Below are positions 54,504 through 64,000 of a DNA stretch of 64,000 nucleotides, piece by piece. The stretch spans positions 1 to 64,000 of the forward strand of contig NZ_RFFM01000007.1 in the NCBI RefSeq assembly GCF_003696365.1, in the 5' to 3' direction. The stretch is from Stutzerimonas zhaodongensis (lineage in GTDB: Bacteria > Pseudomonadota > Gammaproteobacteria > Pseudomonadales > Pseudomonadaceae). Both the position numbers and the translations under genes were made by a program. The notes under the pieces were generated by a model, which did no database searches, had not been told where the DNA came from, and saw only the letters and a list, made by a program, of their open reading frames with translations. Numbering within the stretch: the first letter of the stretch is position 1; every line of letters begins with the position of its first letter.

Positions 54504-55949
54504 CTAACCTTCCAGCTTGCTTTTGAGCAGCTGATTGACCTGTGCCGGGTTGGCCTTGCCCTTGGAAGCCTTCATGGCCTGGCCGACGAAGAAGCCGAAC
54601 ATCTTGCCGCGCTTGGCTTCGTCGCTGGCACGGTATTGCTCGACCTGCTCAGCGTTGGCGGTCAGCACCTCGTCCAGCATCTTCTCGATAGCGCCCGAGT
54701 CGGTGACCTGCTTCAGGCCCTTCTTCTCGATGATTTCGTCAGCAGACCCTTCGCCAGCGGCCATCGCCTCGAACACCATTTTCGCGATCTTGCCGCTGAT
54801 GGTGTTGTCCTTGATGCGCTGAATCATGCCGCCTAGCTGCTCGGCCGAAACCGGCGACTGCTCGATCTCGAGATTGTCCTTGTTGAGCAGGCTGGACAGC
54901 TCGCCCATGACCCAGTTGGCGGCCAGCTTGGCGTCGCCGCAGACCCGCTGTACCGCTTCGAAGTAATCCGCCATTTCGCGGCTCGCTGCCAGGACATCGG
55001 CATCATAGGGGGACAACCCGAACTCGCGCTCGAAACGCTCGCGCTTCTGTACCGGCAGTTCAGGTAGGCTGGCGCGAACCTCGTCGAGAAAGCTTTGCTC
55101 GATCACGACCGGCAGCAGGTCCGGGCAGGGGAAGTAGCGGTAGTCGTTGGCTTCTTCCTTGCTGCGCATGGAGCGCGTCTCGTCCTTGTTCGGATCGTAC
55201 AGGCGGGTTTCCTGTACAACCTTGCCGCCATCCTCGATCAGCTCGATCTGGCGCTGCACCTCGTGGTTGATCGCCTTTTCGATGAATCGGAAGGAGTTGA
55301 CGTTCTTGATCTCGGCGCGAGTGCCGAACTCGGCCTGACCTTTGGGGCGAACCGATACGTTGCAGTCGCAACGCAGCGAGCCTTCGGCCATGTTGCCGTC
55401 GCAGATACCCAGATAACGCACCAGGGCGTGGATCGCCTTGACGTAGGCCACCGCTTCCTTCGCCGAACGGATGTCGGGCTCGGAAACGATTTCCAGCAGC
55501 GGCGTGCCGGCACGGTTCAGGTCGATGCCACTCATGCCCTGGAAGTCTTCGTGCAGGCTCTTGCCGGCGTCTTCTTCCAGATGCGCGCGGGTGATGCCGA
55601 TGCGACGGCTCGTGCCGTCTTCCAGGGTGATGTCCAGATAGCCCTTGCCGACAATGGGATGGTCCATCTGGCTGGTCTGGTAACCCTTGGGAAGGTCAGG
55701 GTAGAAGTAGTTCTTGCGGGCGAAGACATTCTTTTCGGCAATCTCGGCATCGATAGCCAGGCCGAACTTGCAAGCCATGCGCACGGCTTCGGCGTTGAGC
55801 ACGGGCAGGGTGCCGGGCATGCCGAGGTCGACCAGGCTCGCCTGAGTGTTGGGCTCGGCACCAAAGGTGGTAGCGCTGCCGGAGAAGATCTTCGATTTAG
55901 TCGCGAGCTGTGCGTGGATTTCCAGCCCGATCACGGTTTCCCATTGCAT
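54504..55949 (-). CDS. gatB: Aspartyl/glutamyl-tRNA amidotransferase subunit B
   Basis: 481 aa. N-terminal kinase-like domain with [27 protein letters not shown] and [22 protein letters not shown] sequence; C-terminal YqeY-like tail domain with [14 protein letters not shown]. Subunit of the GatCAB complex that turns Glu-tRNA(Gln) and Asp-tRNA(Asn) into the amidated forms. Follows gatA by 10 bp. Confidence 0.97.
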   Translation of the reverse strand: MQWETVIGLEIHAQLATKSKIFSGSATTFGAEPNTQASLVDLGMPGTLPVLNAEAVRMACKFGLAIDAEIAEKNVFARKNYFYPDLPKGYQTSQMDHPIVGKGYLDITLEDGTSRRIGITRAHLEEDAGKSLHEDFQGMSGIDLNRAGTPLLEIVSEPDIRSAKEAVAYVKAIHALVRYLGICDGNMAEGSLRCDCNVSVRPKGQAEFGTRAEIKNVNSFRFIEKAINHEVQRQIELIEDGGKVVQETRLYDPNKDETRSMRSKEEANDYRYFPCPDLLPVVIEQSFLDEVRASLPELPVQKRERFEREFGLSPYDADVLAASREMADYFEAVQRVCGDAKLAANWVMGELSSLLNKDNLEIEQSPVSAEQLGGMIQRIKDNTISGKIAKMVFEAMAAGEGSADEIIEKKGLKQVTDSGAIEKMLDEVLTANAEQVEQYRASDEAKRGKMFGFFVGQAMKASKGKANPAQVNQLLKSKLEG

Positions 55950-55959
55950 GTGTTCGTCC

Positions 55960-57411
55960 TCAGAATCCGCTCGGTGCTTGTTTATGCCACTCGGTCACCT
56001 GTTGGTACTGGTGAGCCACGTTGAGCAGGCGGCTTTCCTGAAAATAGGGTGCCAGCAGCTGTACGCCCACCGGCAGGCCGTCGATAAAGCCGGCTGGCAT
56101 GGACAGGCCCGGGATACCCGCGAGGTTGGCCGTGATGGTGTAGATGTCTTCTAGGTAGGCCGACACCGGGTCGTTGTTCTTTTCGCCAAGCTTCCACGCC
56201 AGGTTCGGTGTGGTCGGGCCGAGAATCACGTCGACCTCGGCGAAAGCGCTGACGAAATCGTTCTTGATCAGACGGCGAATTTTCTGCGCTTTCAGGTAAT
56301 AAGCGTCGTAATAACCCGCGGACAACGCATAGGTGCCAACCATGATGCGCCGGCGGACTTCGTCACCGAAGCCCTCAGCGCGCGAGCGCTTGTAGAGGTC
56401 GGTCAGGTCGACCGGGTTCTCGCAGCGGTAGCCGAAGCGCACGCCGTCGAAGCGCGACAGGTTGGAGCTGGCCTCGGCTGGTGCGATCACATAATAGGAG
56501 GGGATCGCATGCTGCATGTTCGGCAGGCTGATGTCCTTCACCGTGGCACCGAGCTTCTTCAGCGCTTCGACCGCAACCATTACGGCGTCGGCGATCTTGC
56601 TATCGAGACCCTCACCGAAATATTCCTTCGGCAGGCCGACGCGCAGACCGGTCAGCGGCTTGCTCAGCGCAGCGAGGTAATCATCCAGAGGCTGATCGAC
56701 GCTGGTGGAATCCTTGGGATCGAAACCGGCCATGACGCCAAGCATCAACGCGCAGTCTTCAGCCGTGCGGGCCAGCGGACCGCCCTGGTCGAGGCTCGAG
56801 GCGTAGGCAATCATGCCCCAGCGCGAGACGCGACCGTAGGTAGGCTTGAGGCCGGTGAGGTTGGTCAGCGCGGCAGGTTGGCGGATCGAGCCACCAGTGT
56901 CACTGCCCGTTGCCGCGGGCAACAGGCGCGCCGCGACCGCGGCTGCTGATCCACCCGAAGAACCGCCTGGGACGCGGGACAAGTCCCATGGGTTCTTGAC
57001 GGGGCCGTAATGGCTGGACTCATTGGCCGAGCCCATGGCGAATTCGTCCATGTTCAGTTTGCCGAGCGATACCGCGCCAGCCGCGGCGAGCCGATCGACC
57101 ACGGTAGCGTCGTAGGGCGCTTCGAAGTTGTCGAGCATCTTCGAGCCGCAGCTTGTGCGGATGCCCTGGGTGCAGAACAGGTCCTTGTGACCGATCGGTG
57201 CACCGAGCAGCGCACCGTTTTCGCCTTTGGCGCGGCGTGCGTCGGCCGCTTGGGCCTGTGCGAGCGCCCGGTCTTCGGTAACGGTTATGAAGCTGTTGAG
57301 CTGCGGGTCGATCTGCTGGATGCGTGTCAGCAACGAGCGGGTCAGCTCTTCGGCTGAGAACTGCTTGTCGCCAAGCGCGCGAGCGATTTCGGCAAGGGTC
57401 AGTTGATGCAT
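55960..57411 (-). CDS. gatA: Aspartyl/glutamyl-tRNA amidotransferase subunit A
   Basis: 483 aa from ATG 57411, which has AAGGA seven bases upstream; the Met five codons earlier lacks it. Amidase-signature catalytic residues: Lys in [10 protein letters not shown], Ser-cis-Ser in [16 protein letters not shown] and [12 protein letters not shown]. Supplies ammonia from glutamine to GatB. Middle gene of gatC-gatA-gatB. Confidence 0.97.
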   Translation of the reverse strand: MHQLTLAEIARALGDKQFSAEELTRSLLTRIQQIDPQLNSFITVTEDRALAQAQAADARRAKGENGALLGAPIGHKDLFCTQGIRTSCGSKMLDNFEAPYDATVVDRLAAAGAVSLGKLNMDEFAMGSANESSHYGPVKNPWDLSRVPGGSSGGSAAAVAARLLPAATGSDTGGSIRQPAALTNLTGLKPTYGRVSRWGMIAYASSLDQGGPLARTAEDCALMLGVMAGFDPKDSTSVDQPLDDYLAALSKPLTGLRVGLPKEYFGEGLDSKIADAVMVAVEALKKLGATVKDISLPNMQHAIPSYYVIAPAEASSNLSRFDGVRFGYRCENPVDLTDLYKRSRAEGFGDEVRRRIMVGTYALSAGYYDAYYLKAQKIRRLIKNDFVSAFAEVDVILGPTTPNLAWKLGEKNNDPVSAYLEDIYTITANLAGIPGLSMPAGFIDGLPVGVQLLAPYFQESRLLNVAHQYQQVTEWHKQAPSGF

Positions 57412-57425
57412 GTCGAGATCCTTCA

Positions 57426-57713
57426 TTACTCGATCACCCGCGGAACCAGATAGAGGCCGTCTTCCACGGCCGGTGCGATGGCCTGGTATGCGTCGCGCTG
57501 ATTGGTCTCTGTGACTTCGTCGGCGCGCATGCGCTGGTGCGTTTCCAGCGGATGGGCCAGTGGCTCGATGCCGGTTGTGTCCACGGCCTGCATGCGATCG
57601 ACCAGGCCAAGGATGTTGTTCAGGGTCTCGGTGGTGCGGGGCAGGTCGTCTTCATTCAGACCCAGGCGGGCGAGATGAGCGATCTTTTCCACCTCGGAGC
57701 GTTCAAGCGCCAT
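57426..57713 (-). CDS. gatC: Aspartyl/glutamyl-tRNA amidotransferase subunit C
   Basis: 95 aa from ATG 57713, giving [19 protein letters not shown], the usual GatC N-terminus; the open frame extends to 57902 but without homology. Stabilises the GatA-GatB complex. Divergent from mreB over 301 bp. Confidence 0.95.
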   Translation of the reverse strand: MALERSEVEKIAHLARLGLNEDDLPRTTETLNNILGLVDRMQAVDTTGIEPLAHPLETHQRMRADEVTETNQRDAYQAIAPAVEDGLYLVPRVIE

Positions 57714-59052
<1,339 letters not shown>

Positions 59053-59076
59053 GTTACAAGCGGTAAGCTCCAAGCG

Positions 59077-59111
59077 CAAGCCGATAGCAGGGTCGCTCTG
59101 CTCTCGGCTTG
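59077..59111 (+). terminator. Hairpin between mreB and mreC
   Basis: CAAGCCGA-t-AGCAG / CTGCT-c-TCGGCTTG with a seven-base loop: thirteen pairs with one mismatch. Followed by GTCGCGTTTA, so no proper U-tract; it may attenuate transcription or protect the mreB message. Confidence 0.55.
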
Positions 59112-59151
59112 TCGCGTTTAGTTTGAAGCCTGCAGCTGTGAGGACCCGCCA

Positions 59152-60147
59152 ATCAAACCACTATTTGCCAAAGGACCCTTGCTCGGCGTTCGCCTGCTGG
59201 TGCTCTCCGTGCTCTGTGTCGCGCTGATGGTGGTCGATGCTCGCTTCGAGGCCCTCAAGCCGTTGCGTAGTCAGATGGGGCTCGTGCTGACCCCGTTCTA
59301 TTGGCTGGCAGACCTGCCGGTGCGCACCTGGCAACGAGCAACCGAGCAGATCAGCAGCAGCACCAGTCTGGTTGCTGAAAATGAGAAGCTCAAAGCTGAG
59401 GCGTTGCTGATGCAGCGACGCCTGCAGCGGCTGGCGATGCTCACCGAGCAGAACGTGCGCTTGCGCGAACTGCTCAATTCCGCGGCACTGGTCGATGACA
59501 AGGTGATCGTCAGCGAGTTGATCGGGCTGGATCCAAATCCCTTCACCCATCGCATCCTCATCGACAAAGGCGAGCGCGACGGAGTCTTTCTCGGTCAGCC
59601 GGTACTGGATGCCAGCGGGCTGATGGGCCAGGTTGTTGAAGTCATGCCCTATGCGGCACGCGTGCTCTTGCTGACGGATGTGACCCATAGCATTCCCGTG
59701 CAGGTCAATCGCAACGGCTTGCGAGCCATCGCAGTCGGCACCGGTAGCCCGGACTATCTTGAATTGCGCCACGTCGCAGAAACCGCCGATATCAAGGAAG
59801 GCGACCTGCTGGTGAGTTCCGGCTTGGGCCAACGGTTTCCCAGCGGCTATCCGGTCGCTCAGGTGACCGAGGTGGTGCGTGGCTCCGGTCAGCCTTTCCT
59901 GATCGTGCGGGCGATCCCCACCGCGATGCTCAATCGCAGCCGCTATCTGCTGCTGGTCTTCAGTGACTCGCGTAGCCCTGAAGAAAGGGCGACCGCTGCG
60001 GCGCAGGCTCAGGAGACAGCCGACCGCGAAGCTGCCGAGCAGGGCGGCCAGCCAGCTGCGTCCGAAGCTGCGCCCGCTCCGCAGGCATCGGATGCCGCAC
60101 CGGCAGGTACCGGTGATGCGCCGCCTGCCCCTGAGGTGCGCCCATGA
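59152..60147 (+). CDS. mreC: Rod shape-determining protein MreC (probable ATC start)
   Basis: 331 aa if started at the ATC at 59152. The sequence after it, IKPLFAKGPLLGV, is the conserved pseudomonad MreC N-terminus and GAGGA lies seven bases upstream. Upstream the frame is closed by TAG at 59119-59121 with no ATG, GTG or TTG between; the only standard alternative is TTG at 59179, which would delete nine conserved residues and lacks a binding site. One membrane span (about 14-32), a coiled coil (about 65-110), then the MreC beta domains to about 280. C-terminal Ala/Glu/Pro tail. Periplasmic scaffold of the elongasome. Confidence 0.9.
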   Translation: MKPLFAKGPLLGVRLLVLSVLCVALMVVDARFEALKPLRSQMGLVLTPFYWLADLPVRTWQRATEQISSSTSLVAENEKLKAEALLMQRRLQRLAMLTEQNVRLRELLNSAALVDDKVIVSELIGLDPNPFTHRILIDKGERDGVFLGQPVLDASGLMGQVVEVMPYAARVLLLTDVTHSIPVQVNRNGLRAIAVGTGSPDYLELRHVAETADIKEGDLLVSSGLGQRFPSGYPVAQVTEVVRGSGQPFLIVRAIPTAMLNRSRYLLLVFSDSRSPEERATAAAQAQETADREAAEQGGQPAASEAAPAPQASDAAPAGTGDAPPAPEVRP

Positions 60148-60632
60148 TCAACGGAAGGCTCAACAATGGGTGGGTGATCTGGTTGTCGCTGCTGGTCGCG
60201 CTGCTACTCAGCGTGGCACCTATGCCCCAGAGCTTTGGGCTTGCTCGACCGCTGTGGCTTGGGATGTTCATCGCCTACTGGGCGATCGCGCTGCCGCACC
60301 GAGGCGGCATGGGGGCGGCGTTCTTCTTTGGTCTGATGCTCGACGTGCTTTCCGGCACGCTGCTTGGCCAGAACGGCTTGCCGCTTATCCTGATCACCTT
60401 CCTCGTGCTAAGCCTTCAGCAGCGTTTGCGCATGTTCCCTCTTCTGCAGCAAAGCCTGGTGCTGTTGGTGCTTCTTGGGCTCGGGCAACTGGTCCACCTA
60501 TGGCTGAACACGCTGACTGGTAATCGTCCTCCCACGTTGCTCTTTCTGGTTCCCGTGCCCGTGAGTGCGTTGCTCTGGCCTTGGGTATTCGTTGCCCTGG
60601 AATGGGCTCGCCGGCGTTTCAACGTGTACTGA
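60144..60632 (+). CDS. mreD: Rod shape-determining protein MreD
   Basis: 162 aa inner-membrane protein with five membrane segments, ending [14 protein letters not shown]. Overlaps the mreC stop by ATGA, so it is translationally coupled. Part of the elongasome with MreB and MreC. Confidence 0.94.
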   Translation: MINGRLNNGWVIWLSLLVALLLSVAPMPQSFGLARPLWLGMFIAYWAIALPHRGGMGAAFFFGLMLDVLSGTLLGQNGLPLILITFLVLSLQQRLRMFPLLQQSLVLLVLLGLGQLVHLWLNTLTGNRPPTLLFLVPVPVSALLWPWVFVALEWARRRFNVY

Positions 60633-60715
60633 GATATGGCGCGACCCGGCGTGCTGCTTCCGGGTGGCGGCCGGATATGCGAATCTGCTTCGCTCTGTTC
60701 GCCTTAGGAGCTGGC

Positions 60716-61306
60716 ATGCCCGCCTTGTTTCTCGCCTCCGCATCACCTCGACGCCGCGAGCTGTTAACGCAGATTGGCGTTCCGTTTACGCAGCTATCCG
60801 TCTCGATCGATGAAACCCCTCTAGGGGCGGAGCTTCCGGACGTCTACGTCCAGCGTCTGGCTCGCGAGAAGGCGCTCGCGGGCTTGGCACGAGTCGAAGA
60901 CGAATCGGCATGCGTGCTTGGCGCCGATACAACAGTGGTGCTCGACCAGCGAATTCTTGGCAAACCCATCGATAAAGCGGATGCGCTGGCAATGTTGCAG
61001 GCCTTGTCCGGACGTGAGCACCAGGTAATGACGGCCGTTGCACTGGCCAGCAAATCGGGTTGCACGGTGCAGCTGGTCACCAGCCGGGTGCGCTTTCGGA
61101 CGATTGAGCCCCACGAGGCCGAAGCTTATTGGGCGAGCGGTGAGCCCCACGACAAGGCGGGAAGCTATGCCATACAAGGATGGGGCGCGGTTTTCGTCTC
61201 TGCTGTCGAGGGCAGCTATTCCGCCGTAGTCGGTCTGCCGTTATGCGAGACGGCACAGATGCTGGGCGTCTACGGGGTGGAGTACTGGACTAAAAGCTCA
61301 GTCTAG
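60716..61306 (+). CDS. maf: Maf-family nucleotide pyrophosphatase
   Basis: 196 aa from ATG 60716 with TAGGAG upstream. Signature [19 protein letters not shown] at the N-terminus, [31 protein letters not shown] and the late [15 protein letters not shown]. The family hydrolyses dTTP, UTP and related nucleotides to limit misincorporation. Located in the usual mreD-maf-rng order. Confidence 0.95.
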   Translation: MPALFLASASPRRRELLTQIGVPFTQLSVSIDETPLGAELPDVYVQRLAREKALAGLARVEDESACVLGADTTVVLDQRILGKPIDKADALAMLQALSGREHQVMTAVALASKSGCTVQLVTSRVRFRTIEPHEAEAYWASGEPHDKAGSYAIQGWGAVFVSAVEGSYSAVVGLPLCETAQMLGVYGVEYWTKSSV

Positions 61307-61396
61307 AGCCTGTGGGTTGGCGGATTATGTCGTTAGAATCGCTCCAACTGGTCAGCTTCGGCTGCTTTACCCCATCGCCATCGACCGAGAATAACA

Positions 61397-62854
61397 ATGA
61401 GCGAAGAAATCCTGATGAACATCACCCCAATGGAGTCTCGGGTGGCGGTGGTGGAGAACGGAGTCCTGCAGGAGGTGCACGTCGAGCGCACCCAGCGACG
61501 GGGTATTGTTGGCAATATCTACAAAGGCAAGGTGGTGCGGGTACTCCCTGGCATGCAGGCGGCTTTCGTCGACATCGGTCTGGAGCGCGCGGCGTTCATT
61601 CATGCATCTGAGATATCCAGCCGTGAGGGAAACGCCGTCGAGCCCATCAGCGCGCTGGTTCATGACGGTCAGGCTTTGGTAGTGCAGGTTACCAAAGACC
61701 CGATTGGCACCAAGGGCGCACGGCTGACGACTCAGCTGTCGATACCTTCGCGCTACCTCGTCTATATGCCCAAGACGAGCCATGTCGGTATCTCCTTGCG
61801 TATCGAGGACGAGGCCGAGCGCGAGCGGCTCAAGCAAGTGGTTGCCGAATGCATCGCGGCCGAAGGAATAAAGGAAACTGGCGGTTTCATTCTTCGCACG
61901 GCGGCCGAAGGCGCGGGTAGCGACGAAATCCTCATGGATATCCGTTACCTGCGGCGTTTGTGGGAGCAGATCGACGGACAGATCAAGACTGCGGGCGCGC
62001 CTTCGGTCATTTATGAAGACTTGTCGCTGGCCATGCGCACACTGCGGGATCTGGTCAATCCGCGTATCGAGAAGATCCGCATTGATTCGCGTGAGAATTT
62101 TCAGAAGGTCAGCCAGTTCGTCGGCGAGCTGATGCCCGAGCTTGGCGAGCACTTGGAGCACTATCCTGGAGAACGGCCGATTTTTGATCTCTACAGCGTC
62201 GAGGACGAGATCCAGAAGGCCCTCGATCGCAAAGTGATGCTCAAGTCAGGGGGCTATCTGATCATCGACCCTGCCGAGGCGATGACCACTATCGACGTCA
62301 ATACCGGTGCGTTCGTTGGGCATCGCACGCTCGAGGAAACCATCTTCAAGACCAATCTTGAGTCCGCCACAGCCATTGCGCGGCAGCTACGACTGCGTAA
62401 CATTGGCGGGATCATCATCATCGACTTCATCGACATGGAGGACGAAGAGCATCGTCGTCAGGTACTGCGTACGCTGGAAAAGCAGCTCGAACGCGACCAT
62501 GCCAAGACCAACATCATCGGTATCACCGAGCTTGGTCTGGTACAGATGACCCGTAAGCGCACCCGGGAAAGCCTCGAGCAGGTGCTGTGCGAGCCGTGCA
62601 TGTGTTGCCAGGGACGCGGCAAGCTGAAAACGCCTGAAACCGTGTGTTATGAAATCTTCCGTGAGATTCTGCGTGAGGCACGGGCCTATCAGCCCGAAGG
62701 CTACCGTGTCCTCGCCAACCAGAAGGTCATCGACCGGCTGCTGGATGAAGAGTCGGGCAATGTGGCCGACCTCGAAAGCTTCATCGGTCGTTCAATCAAA
62801 TTCCAGGTCGAAACCATGTATTCCCAGGAACAGTACGACGTGGTGCTGCTCTGA
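61397..62854 (+). CDS. rng: Ribonuclease G
   Basis: 485 aa endoribonuclease for 16S rRNA 5' maturation and mRNA decay. S1 domain near 35-130 (RRGIVGNIYKGKVVRVLPGMQAAFVDIGLERAAFIH), catalytic DNase-I-like acids in TTIDVNTGAFVG and IIIDFIDMEDEEHR, and the zinc-link CEPCMCCQGRG. No RNase E-like C-terminal scaffold. Start at 61397; Met7 is an alternative. Confidence 0.96.
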   Translation: MSEEILMNITPMESRVAVVENGVLQEVHVERTQRRGIVGNIYKGKVVRVLPGMQAAFVDIGLERAAFIHASEISSREGNAVEPISALVHDGQALVVQVTKDPIGTKGARLTTQLSIPSRYLVYMPKTSHVGISLRIEDEAERERLKQVVAECIAAEGIKETGGFILRTAAEGAGSDEILMDIRYLRRLWEQIDGQIKTAGAPSVIYEDLSLAMRTLRDLVNPRIEKIRIDSRENFQKVSQFVGELMPELGEHLEHYPGERPIFDLYSVEDEIQKALDRKVMLKSGGYLIIDPAEAMTTIDVNTGAFVGHRTLEETIFKTNLESATAIARQLRLRNIGGIIIIDFIDMEDEEHRRQVLRTLEKQLERDHAKTNIIGITELGLVQMTRKRTRESLEQVLCEPCMCCQGRGKLKTPETVCYEIFREILREARAYQPEGYRVLANQKVIDRLLDEESGNVADLESFIGRSIKFQVETMYSQEQYDVVLL

Positions 62855-62903
62855 ATAAACGTAAGCCTGGCCATCGGGGCCCGCATGTGCGGAGCATATC
62901 GGC

Positions 62904-64000
62904 ATGAGTCAGCTCCTGGCCTTTGTACTTGTTTTCCTTCGTCGCAGCCTCTGGGTCGCGGCGACCTGCCTGATGCTGCTTGCCCTGTACGTAAGCCTTG
63001 GCCGGCTATTGGTGCCGCTGGTGGCCGAATACCGTGTGGAGGTCCAAGAAAAGGCGCACGAATTGCTCGATATGCCTGTTGCCCTTGGCAGGCTGGAGGG
63101 CCACTGGGAAGGGTTCTCTCCGTTGATAATGGCGCACGACGTGATGATCGGCGAAGCGGATCTGGCGGTGCGTCTTGATCGTTTGGCGTTGGTGCCTGAT
63201 GTCGTATCCAGCCTGCTGGCCCGCAAGCTGCAACTCAGCTCTGTAGAGCTCACCGGCGTTCAGCTCGGCTTGGCCCAGGATGGCGACGGGAAATGGCGCG
63301 TCAGTGGTATGCCTCAGCGCGCCGACGAAGAGCCGGCAGATCTGCAAAAGTTGTTTACAGGGTTGCAGACGTTAGGTGATCTGAGGTTGCTGGATAGCCA
63401 GATCACACTCGAACCCAATGCTGCAGCGCCTATGACGCTCACCTACGCCAATCTCCAATTGCGTACTGCGGGTGAGCGCTTGCGCCTGGATGGCGGTGTG
63501 CTGCTGCCTGATGGCCAGCCGTTGAGTTTTCGGGCTGATGCGCGTGTCGAGCCGGCTGACTGGCTGGCCAGTAATGCAACGCTCTACCTGAGCCTGCCTC
63601 AGAGTGATTGGGCGGCTTGGGTGCCGCCGAGCCTGATCGGCGACTGGGACATCACGCAGCTCAAGGCCGGAGGAGAACTTTGGCTGGACTGGCGAGCTCG
63701 TGAAATGTCCCGCGCCGTAGCTCGCTTCAATGCGCCGGCTTTGAAGTTCGGCCATCGCGAGCGTGAGCCGGTGCAGATCGATGACCTGTCGGTGACCGCC
63801 TATCTTGATCGCGCGGAGGATGGCTACCGGCTGCAACTTGACGATCTGGGTTTCACATTCGAACAGGAGCGCTGGCGAGATACCGCGTTGCTGATCGAAC
63901 AGCATAAGTCTGAGGATCGATGGCGCTTGCAAACGGACCGCGTCGCCGTGGCGCCATTGGCGAAGCTGATACATGCGTTGGCGTCTCTGCCGGACGTGGC
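62904..64000 (+). CDS. yhdP: YhdP-type large periplasmic/AsmA-like protein, 5' part
   Basis: Open frame from ATG 62904 through the right edge with no stop, about 365 codons visible. Starts MSQLLAFVLVFLRRSLWVAATCLMLLALYVSLGRLLVPLVAEYR: one N-terminal membrane anchor followed by the beta-rich sequence typical of YhdP/TIGR02099 proteins (over 1200 aa), which take part in phospholipid transport to the outer membrane. It follows rng by 49 bp, the usual position in pseudomonads. Truncated by the window end. Confidence 0.88.
   Translation, partial: MSQLLAFVLVFLRRSLWVAATCLMLLALYVSLGRLLVPLVAEYRVEVQEKAHELLDMPVALGRLEGHWEGFSPLIMAHDVMIGEADLAVRLDRLALVPDVVSSLLARKLQLSSVELTGVQLGLAQDGDGKWRVSGMPQRADEEPADLQKLFTGLQTLGDLRLLDSQITLEPNAAAPMTLTYANLQLRTAGERLRLDGGVLLPDGQPLSFRADARVEPADWLASNATLYLSLPQSDWAAWVPPSLIGDWDITQLKAGGELWLDWRAREMSRAVARFNAPALKFGHREREPVQIDDLSVTAYLDRAEDGYRLQLDDLGFTFEQERWRDTALLIEQHKSEDRWRLQTDRVAVAPLAKLIHALASLPDV

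Overview
The window is a GC-rich gammaproteobacterial chromosome segment. Gene content and protein sequences fit the Pseudomonas/Stutzerimonas group: alanine-racemase-fold ornithine decarboxylase of 387 aa, a RoxS/RoxR redox pair, fruR-fruBKA, and mreBCD-maf-rng next to gatCAB. A chromosomal integron integrase at the left edge would suit the P. stutzeri lineage. There is no rRNA in the window, so the genus is an inference. I see no tRNA, CRISPR array or intact insertion sequence.

Layout. 1-1.1 kb: integron integrase reading rightward, with attI and any cassette array at or beyond the left edge. 1.2-3.5 kb: Fur-boxed TonB siderophore receptor, then a gene-poor stretch. 4-8.5 kb: secreted hypothetical protein, NYN-LOTUS protein, Na+/alanine symporter and a catalase-like heme protein. 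8.9-15.7 kb: a probable sugar-acid or oligouronide module made of an enolase-superfamily dehydratase/racemase, a KdgM-type porin, two paralogous sodium:solute symporters and a FadR-type GntR regulator. An apparent scar and a structured DNA element lie in the middle of it. 15.8-22 kb: housekeeping and membrane genes (DUF2214, MATE, SdiA-regulated-like, DUF606, two DUF4136 proteins, CmoM, MazG-like). 22-28.9 kb: fructose PTS regulon (fruR divergent from fruBKA) with a perfect FruR operator.

28.9-36 kb: quinoprotein glucose dehydrogenase, a small secreted protein, a Tat-exported PhoD phosphatase and an ExeM-type nuclease; together these look like a phosphate-acquisition stretch. A REP-type inverted pair follows. 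36-39.6 kb: prfC and speC, the latter with a long structured leader. 39.7-45.8 kb: a leftward iron-acquisition cluster (TonB receptor, PepSY membrane protein, DUF2271, DUF4198, membrane flavodoxin reductase). 45.9-49.7 kb: SIMPL-domain protein, roxSR and an AEC carrier. 49.9-51.7 kb: M23 peptidase, membrane coiled-coil protein and bactofilin, a compact cell-wall module. 51.7-54.4 kb: two tandem Ca2+/Na+ antiporter paralogues and an RlpA-like lipoprotein. 54.5-57.7 kb: gatCAB. 58-64 kb: mreBCD, maf, rng and a yhdP-type gene that runs off the right edge.

Most of the right half is conserved core genome. The accessory or less explained parts are the integron end (1-1.1 kb), the gap at 3.5-4.1 kb and the sugar-acid module with its internal scar (8.5-15.7 kb). 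All motif and repeat statements come from reading the sequence by eye; family assignments are from recognition of conserved residues, without database searches.
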